From the NCBI GenBank assembly GCA_016795545.1, contig JAEUGX010000022.1:1-60297 (forward strand): 60,297 nucleotides of DNA, read 5' to 3'. The DNA comes from Opitutaceae bacterium (GTDB lineage Bacteria; Verrucomicrobiota; Verrucomicrobiia; Opitutales; Opitutaceae). The notes beneath the pieces were generated by a model. It saw only the letters and a program-made list of their open reading frames with translations, was not told where the DNA came from and searched no databases. Position 1 is the stretch's first letter. Every line of letters starts with the position of its first letter. The position numbers were made by a program, and so were the translations under genes. Shown in pieces: positions 54,699 through 60,297 of the stretch.

Positions 54699-54830
54699 TC
54701 ACCTGCCAATGACGACACGCTGCGCACTTCCGGCATTGTGGTCATGCAGGCGGGTGCGCAGGTCTTCGGTGAAACCGATGTAGCGTTTTTTCGGGGTGGC
54801 GACGGTTTCGAGTAGATAGACGTAGTACAT
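54699..54830 (-). pseudogene. GIY-YIG nuclease-domain remnant
   Basis: The frame from ATG 54830 starts MYYVYLLETVATPKKRYIG then FTEDLRTRLHDHNAG, the family N-terminus (full-length members have about 80-100 residues). It stops after only 43 residues, just past HNAG, and I cannot find the missing PWxL/FExYLKSG half in other frames downstream. Such genes often lie next to tRNAs in these bacteria. The tRNA-Ser(GGA) lies 190 bases upstream on the same strand. Confidence 0.72.
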
Positions 54831-54984
54831 GGGGTTTTTTGGCCCGATGTGCGGTTTTTCGTCGGCGGGAGTTTTTGCCCTCCTGCGCTGAAGCTTCCGC
54901 CGTCGCCAAGGCTTTGGCGGACAAGTCGGAGGGCATCCTTCGCCGAACCCTGGGGGAGCCGATGGACCTCGCGAGTGTGCGGAA

Positions 54985-55024
54985 GACCGGCGTGCCATCC
55001 GAAGCCCGCAGGGCGAAGGATGGC
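54985..55024 (-). repeat. tRNA-Ser-fused 40-nt hairpin element, copy 2
   Basis: Identical over 40 bases to 25075-25114 in inverse orientation. It starts in the GCCA end of tRNA-Ser(GGA) and its hairpin (GCCATCC/GGATGGC, GCCC/GGGC) occupies 54994-55024. Beyond the 40 bases the two loci differ: here a further segment with GGCGGACAAG-type repeats leads to the GIY-YIG remnant. Confidence 0.8.
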
Positions 55025-55108
55025 GGAGAGGGGGGGATTCGAACCCCCGATACCTTGCGGTATACGCGCTTTCCAAGCGCGCGCATTCGACCACTCTGCC
55101 ACCTCTCC
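55021..55108 (-). tRNA. tRNA-Ser(GGA)
   Basis: On the minus strand the acceptor 5' side GGAGAGG (55108-55102) pairs with CCTCTCC (55031-55025), discriminator G, and CCA is encoded (55023-55021). The anticodon stem CGCGC/GCGCG encloses loop TTGGAAA, anticodon GGA at 55072-55074. The long variable arm (near TATACCGCAAGGTAT) and T-arm GGGGGTTCGAATCCCCC fit a class II serine tRNA of 88 nt. It shares its 3' hairpin with the other tRNA-Ser of the window. Confidence 0.97.
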
Positions 55109-55265
55109 GGGACTACTGAAACGGGCGAGTTAAGGGAAATGCGACCGGTGCGGTCAACGGAAATTCCTTCGCGGCGGGCCTCGCGCTTGTGACGCACGTT
55201 TTGCAAACAAAACCTCCTTGCATGGAGGGGGTGGGGTGGTAACTTGGATTGATTTTTACACGCAC

Positions 55266-55775
55266 ATGGTCACCGCCAACACGGAGCTCGCCTATAACAG
55301 CAAAATTGAAGGGGACATCGTCGTCACCCGGGCGGATGCAGCCATTAATTGGGTTCGTACTAACTCCATGTGGCCTATGCCGATGGGTCTGGCATGCTGT
55401 GCTATCGAGTTGATGGCCACGGCTTCCAGTCGGTTCGACATTGCTCGTTTCGGGGCCGAGGTGATGCGGTTTTCCCCTCGGCAGGCAGACTGCATGATCG
55501 TGGCGGGCACGGTAACCTATAAGATGGCTCCGATCGTTCGCCGCATTTATGATCAAATGGCCGCTCCCAAGTGGGTGATCGCGATGGGTGCGTGCGCGAG
55601 TTCGGGTGGGATGTACCGCAGTTACGCGACGCTCCAGGGAGTCGACCGGATTGTGCCGGTGGACGTGTATGTGAGTGGCTGTCCGCCCCGGCCGGAGGCT
55701 TTGCTCGACGCGTTGATGAAGCTGCAAGACAAGGTCAAACGCGAGCGTTCGGTATCAAAGCTGCTCAGCGCCTAG
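55266..55775 (+). CDS. nuoB: NADH-quinone oxidoreductase subunit B
   Basis: 169 residues from ATG 55266; a start 48 bases upstream is possible but adds unlike residues. NuoB carries cluster N2 next to the quinone site. [23 protein letters not shown] gives two adjacent Cys ligands, [11 protein letters not shown] the third and [16 protein letters not shown] the fourth. The base composition looks less GC-rich than its neighbours. It is the first gene of the operon here; nuoA, its usual predecessor, is not found upstream in the window. Confidence 0.96.
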   Translation: MVTANTELAYNSKIEGDIVVTRADAAINWVRTNSMWPMPMGLACCAIELMATASSRFDIARFGAEVMRFSPRQADCMIVAGTVTYKMAPIVRRIYDQMAAPKWVIAMGACASSGGMYRSYATLQGVDRIVPVDVYVSGCPPRPEALLDALMKLQDKVKRERSVSKLLSA

Positions 55776-55794
55776 GACATCAACGCTGCCGCGC

Positions 55795-56415
55795 ATGACC
55801 ACCGACGTCGACCTTCCGACCGCCGTAAGCCAGCAATTTCCCTCGGCCACGTCCCGGGCCAGCCTCGACTGCCCGGCGTTCAACATCCCGGCCGGCGAGG
55901 CGCTGGCCCTGTTGCGGCACCTGCGGGATGTGCGTGGGTATGATTTCCTGATGGATGTGACGGCCATCGACTGGAGCGCCGCGCAGTCGCCGCGCTTCAC
56001 CGTGGTCTGGCACCTCTATTCGAGCACCGGGCACACGTACGTGCGGGTCGCGTCCGACTGCGCCAGCGACACCGAGCCGGCCATGCCGACGGCGACCGGC
56101 CTGTGGGCCGCGGCCGACTGGCATGAGCGCGAGACCTACGACATGCTGGGGATCCATTTCACGGGACACCCGGACCTGCGCCGCATCCTGATGTGGGACG
56201 GGTATCCCTACTTCCCCCTCCGGAAGGAGTTTCCGCTCGCGGGCCTGCCGACGGAGCTGGCCGATCCCGAGATCGCGGCCGAGGTCCGCGCCGGCGTGAT
56301 CGCGGCCCCCATGGCCGGCGGGCCGTTCGTGGCCCAGCCGGGCGAACCGATGAGCGCCGCCGAGCCCCGGGCCAAGGACGAGGCCTGGAACGAGGCGAAG
56401 GAGAAGCCGCAATGA
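55795..56415 (+). CDS. nuoC: NADH-quinone oxidoreductase subunit C
   Basis: 206 residues. NuoC is part of the hydrophilic arm (Q module). The family signature is ERETYDMLGIHFTGHPDLRR followed by ILMWDGYPYFPLRKEFPL. It is a separate gene and not fused to nuoD. A C-terminal tail of about 50 residues (Ala/Pro/Glu rich) goes beyond the usual end. The stop TGA overlaps the ATG of nuoD (ATGA). Confidence 0.95.
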   Translation: MTTDVDLPTAVSQQFPSATSRASLDCPAFNIPAGEALALLRHLRDVRGYDFLMDVTAIDWSAAQSPRFTVVWHLYSSTGHTYVRVASDCASDTEPAMPTATGLWAAADWHERETYDMLGIHFTGHPDLRRILMWDGYPYFPLRKEFPLAGLPTELADPEIAAEVRAGVIAAPMAGGPFVAQPGEPMSAAEPRAKDEAWNEAKEKPQ

Positions 56416-57707
56416 GCGCCGGGACCGACCTGCCGCGCCCGACTACCCACGGACAACCGCAAAACCCTCCCCGGATGGCCACCGAATTTTCCTATCCCGA
56501 TGCAGCCGCGAAGGCCGCGAGTTTTCCGAAGGAGTTCGATCCCGAGAAGATGTCGCTGTCCATGGGGCCCTCGCACCCGTCCACGCACGGCGTGCTGCGC
56601 ATCCAGTTCGAGCTCGACGGCGAGATCGTGACGAAGGCCGACCCGGTGGTCGGCTACCTGCACCGCGGCGACGAGAAGATCGCGGAGAACATGACCTACA
56701 ACCAGTTCGTCCCGTACACGGACCGGCTGGATTACCTCGCGCCGCTGGCCAACAACATGGCCTACGCGATCGCGGTCGAGCGCCTGGCGAACCTGGAGGT
56801 GCCGCCGCGCTGCCAGGCGATCCGCGTGATCACGGCCGAGCTGGCGCGCATCTCGGCGCACCTGATGGGCCTCGGCGCGTACGGCATCGACGTCGGCGCC
56901 TGGTCGGTCTTCATGTACGCCTTCGAGGAGCGCGAGAAGCTGTACAAGCTCTTCGAGGAGCTGACGGGCGCGCGATTCACGACCAGCTACGCCCGCATCG
57001 GCGGCCTGCCGCGCGACCTTCCCGAGGGCTGGACACAGCGGGTGGACGCGTTCTGCGAGCAGTTCCTGCCGATCCTCGACGAGATCCTGTCGCTGCTGTC
57101 CCGCAACAAGATCTTCCTGGACCGCACGGTCGACGTCGGCGTCATCACGCGCGCCGACGCCATCGCCTACGGCCTGACCGGGCCGAACCTCCGCGGCTCG
57201 GGCGTGGCCACGGACCTGCGCAAGGACCGGCCCTATTCCGGCTACGAGCAGTATGAGTTCGACGTGCCGGTGGGCGCGAAGGGCGACTGCTACGACCGCT
57301 ACCTCTGCCGCGGCGAGGAGATGAAGCAGTCGGTGCGCATCATCCGCCAGGCCACGGCGAAGCTGCCCGGCGGCGAGTGGTACGCGAAGGACGCGCGGCG
57401 GATCTTCGCGCCGCCCAAGGACAAGATCCTCACGTCGATGGAGGAGCTGATCAACAACTTCATGATCGTCACCGAGGGGCCGCAGATGCCGGCCGGCGAG
57501 GTGTACTTCGAGGCGGAGAACCCGAAGGGAGTGCTCGGCTTCTACATCGTGAGCAAGGGCGGCGGCGTGCCGTGGCGGATGAAGATCCGCAGCCCCTCCT
57601 TCTGCAACCTTTCCATCCTGCCCAAGCTCTGCGTCGGCAACCTGGTGTCCGACGTAGTTTCCATCCTCGGCTCGCTCGACTTCGTCATGGGCGAGTGCGA
57701 CCGGTGA
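56412..57707 (+). CDS. nuoD: NADH-quinone oxidoreductase subunit D
   Basis: 431 residues from ATG 56412, which overlaps the nuoC stop; ATG 56475 (MATEFSYP) is a second candidate. NuoD lines the quinone cavity. MGPSHPSTHGVLRIQFELDG holds the quinone-contacting His, GYLHRGDEKIAENMTYNQF follows, and ISAHLMGLGAYGIDVGAWSVF plus KLPGGEWYAKDARRIF are typical. The end VVSILGSLDFVMGECDR closes the family. Confidence 0.97.
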   Translation: MSAGTDLPRPTTHGQPQNPPRMATEFSYPDAAAKAASFPKEFDPEKMSLSMGPSHPSTHGVLRIQFELDGEIVTKADPVVGYLHRGDEKIAENMTYNQFVPYTDRLDYLAPLANNMAYAIAVERLANLEVPPRCQAIRVITAELARISAHLMGLGAYGIDVGAWSVFMYAFEEREKLYKLFEELTGARFTTSYARIGGLPRDLPEGWTQRVDAFCEQFLPILDEILSLLSRNKIFLDRTVDVGVITRADAIAYGLTGPNLRGSGVATDLRKDRPYSGYEQYEFDVPVGAKGDCYDRYLCRGEEMKQSVRIIRQATAKLPGGEWYAKDARRIFAPPKDKILTSMEELINNFMIVTEGPQMPAGEVYFEAENPKGVLGFYIVSKGGGVPWRMKIRSPSFCNLSILPKLCVGNLVSDVVSILGSLDFVMGECDR

Positions 57708-57847
57708 CGCGGCAGGCGTGAGCAGCAAGTGGCGCGCATGACCCCTCATTCCCTTACAGATCCCGGTTGCACGCACGGCGGCGGCGGATGGCCGCGCCGG
57801 GTCGCCTTGCCCGCCGCCCGCCGTCCGCGGCCCGCCCCTTCCGTCCG

Positions 57848-58345
57848 ATGAATCTCAAGCCCGAAACCCTGCAGCGGATCGACGAAGTGATCACCCACTA
57901 CCCGGTGAAGCGCAGCGCCACGCTGCCGCTCCTGCACCTGGTGCAGGAGGACGCGGGCTGGATTTCGCCCGCGGCGATCGAGTGGATCGCGCGGAAGCTC
58001 GAGCTGCAGCCGATCAACGTGTACGAAGTCGTCACGTTCTACCCGATGTTCCGGCAGAAGCCCATCGGCCGCCGGCACGTGAAGGTGTGCCGCACGCTCT
58101 CCTGCGCCCTGACGGGCGGCTACCGGGTGTGCGAGCAGTTCCAGCGCGAGTTCGGCTGCCGTACCGGCGAGGTTTCCGCCGACGGCGAGGTCACCATCGA
58201 CTTTGTCGAGTGCCTGGCAAGCTGCGGCACCGGCCCCGTCGTCATGATCGACGACGACCTCCACGAACGCGTCGACGCCGCCCGAGTCAAGGCCTTGAGC
58301 GACGAAATCCGAACCGCGGCCCAGCGCCGCCCCCCGGCCCCATGA
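57848..58345 (+). CDS. nuoE: NADH-quinone oxidoreductase subunit E
   Basis: 165 residues from ATG 57848; the frame reaches further up with an Arg-rich non-conserved stretch. NuoE holds cluster N1a. SATLPLLHLVQEDAGWISPAA opens the fold; 2Fe-2S ligands appear in VKVCRTLSCALTGG and VECLASCGTGPVV. A 140-base gap separates it from nuoD, and the stop overlaps the next ATG by four bases. Confidence 0.95.
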   Translation: MNLKPETLQRIDEVITHYPVKRSATLPLLHLVQEDAGWISPAAIEWIARKLELQPINVYEVVTFYPMFRQKPIGRRHVKVCRTLSCALTGGYRVCEQFQREFGCRTGEVSADGEVTIDFVECLASCGTGPVVMIDDDLHERVDAARVKALSDEIRTAAQRRPPAP

Positions 58346-58646
58346 AAAAATACCGCATCCTGCAGGTTCCGCCGGTGCGCTTCGGCCTCGTGCTGGGGCT
58401 GATCAACGGCTTCGTCGGCATGCTCGTGGCCCCGGTGCTCCTGCTGACGCTCGGCGCCGCCGCGACCGCGGCCGACCTCAACTACGCGCCCAAGCTCCTC
58501 GGCATCCCGTGGCTCTTCGCCGGCGCCGGCGCGCTGTTCATGCCCTTCATCCACGCCGTCGGCGGCTTCGTCGTCGGCGTCCTCCTGGCCATGGTCTACA
58601 ACTTCGCCGCCCGCTGGACCGGCGGCATCGAGATCGTCCTCGGCGA

Positions 58647-58650
<4 letters not shown>
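58342..58650 (+). CDS. Small membrane protein (DUF3566-like) inside the nuo operon
   Basis: 102 residues. Two membrane helices are visible: VLGLINGFVGMLVAPVLLLTLGA and AGALFMPFIHAVGGFVVGVLLAMVYNF, the second preceded by a Gly/Leu hinge. The ends YRILQVPPVRFG and NFAARWTGGIEIVLGE resemble the small family of proteins with a 'YNL-A-W-GGIEI' end. It overlaps nuoE and nuoF by four bases on each side, so it is translated with them. It is not NuoA by sequence. Its role in complex I is unknown; an accessory subunit is possible. Confidence 0.75.
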
Positions 58651-60029
<1,379 letters not shown>

Positions 60030-60082
60030 TTTTCGCCCGCAAATCACGCCAATGCACCCTAATCGAAGACCAGCCTTGCCCG

Positions 60083-60109
60083 ATTCGCGTCCCTTCGCGT
60101 GATTCGCGG
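60083..60109 (+). repeat. Triple ATTCGCGT repeat in the nuoF-nuoG gap
   Basis: ATTCGCGT (60083-60090), CTTCGCGT (60093-60100) and ATTCGCGG (60102-60109) follow at spacings of ten and nine bases. The 98-base gap has no gene. Whether it is an operator, a processing site or a genome-wide boilerplate repeat cannot be told here. Confidence 0.4.
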
Positions 60110-60127
60110 ACCCAATCCGTATTTTCG

Positions 60128-60297
60128 ATGATTTCCGCTCCCAAACCCGACCTCGTCACCGTCAACATCGACGGCAAGGACCTCGCCGTGCCGAAGGGCA
60201 CGAACGTGATCGAGGCCGCCCGCCAGCGGGGCATCGAGGTGCCGCACTACTGCTACCCCCCGAAGCTTTCCGTCGTGGGCAACTGCCGCATGTGCCT
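60128..60297 (+). CDS. nuoG: NADH-quinone oxidoreductase subunit G (3' partial)
   Basis: Fifty-six codons are present before the window ends. The start PDLVTVNIDGKDLAVPKG is the ferredoxin-like N-terminus of NuoG, and the cluster N1b ligands begin in VPHYCYPPKLSVVGNCRMC, the canonical Cys spacing for the family. It continues the nuo operon with a 98-base gap after nuoF. Confidence 0.93.
   Translation, partial: MISAPKPDLVTVNIDGKDLAVPKGTNVIEAARQRGIEVPHYCYPPKLSVVGNCRMC

Overview
The window reads as a chromosomal segment of a high-GC Gram-negative bacterium, most likely a verrucomicrobium of the Opitutaceae type. The call rests on general resemblance of the proteins (DUF6268-like outer-membrane protein, tandem M3 lipoprotein/secreted peptidases, NHL-repeat proteins, a small four-helix-bundle gene flanked by TTGAGGGTTGAGAG-type repeats, frequent weak Shine-Dalgarno sites) and not on an rRNA gene. 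Most genes are ordinary housekeeping, transport or sugar-use genes, with several unusual loci among them.

Layout. 1-4.4 kb: end of a PQQ-type beta-propeller protein, a secreted proline-rich protein and a glycosyltransferase. 4.6-9.6 kb: gamma-glutamyltransferase, an outer-membrane barrel-like protein and an OmpR/HisKA two-component pair. 9.65-9.73 kb: a nested inverted/direct repeat that looks like the operator between the two-component genes and a giant 18-unit NHL-repeat protein (9.8-13.2 kb). 13.3-14.2 kb: DUF4380-type protein. 14.4-22.1 kb (minus): a complete L-arabinose operon, araB-araA-araD-permease-binding protein-ATPase. 22.5-24.0 kb: rpsB-tsf with a clear terminator. 24.2-26.1 kb: DUF983-type protein, tRNA-Ser(CGA) and a decayed ISL3 transposase. 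26.2-28.4 kb: an AraC regulator divergent from a ferritin-like protein. 28.4-29.7 kb (minus): a three-gene anti-sigma/periplasmic sensor/ECF sigma cluster in the same order and sizes as CnrYXH. 29.9-34.3 kb: two tandem M3 metallopeptidases. 34.5-36.2 kb: a small unknown gene followed by an actin-like protein that resembles MamK. 36.4-38.2 kb: htpG. 38.5-43.5 kb (minus): a branched-chain amino-acid ABC operon (livK-H-M-G-F order of transcription) interrupted by a broken four-helix-bundle gene between inverted repeats. 43.7-48.3 kb: LptF/G-type permease, diacylglycerol kinase, a possible SeqA-like protein, ThpR, SufS and SufU. 48.3-50.4 kb: a type II NADH dehydrogenase fused to cyclic-nucleotide-binding and CBS domains. 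50.6-54.4 kb: LamG/glycosidase-like protein and a Tat-exported class V aminotransferase. 54.7-55.1 kb: GIY-YIG gene remnant and tRNA-Ser(GGA). 55.3 kb to the end: the complex I operon nuoB-C-D-E-(small membrane protein)-F-G, without nuoA, running off the window.

How they work together. The ara genes import L-arabinose and convert it to D-xylulose 5-phosphate. The liv genes import branched-chain or related amino acids. The nuo operon and the NDH-2 fusion offer two routes for NADH oxidation, one proton-pumping and one apparently subject to ligand control. SufU and SufS form the sulfur-donor pair for Fe-S clusters that complex I needs. Loci that most deserve follow-up are the MamK-like actin pair, the NDH-2/CNB/CBS fusion, the SeqA-like protein, the CnrYXH-like cluster, the nested palindrome at 9.65 kb, the 40-nt element fused to the 3' ends of both tRNA-Ser genes, and the repeat-flanked cassette in the liv operon.
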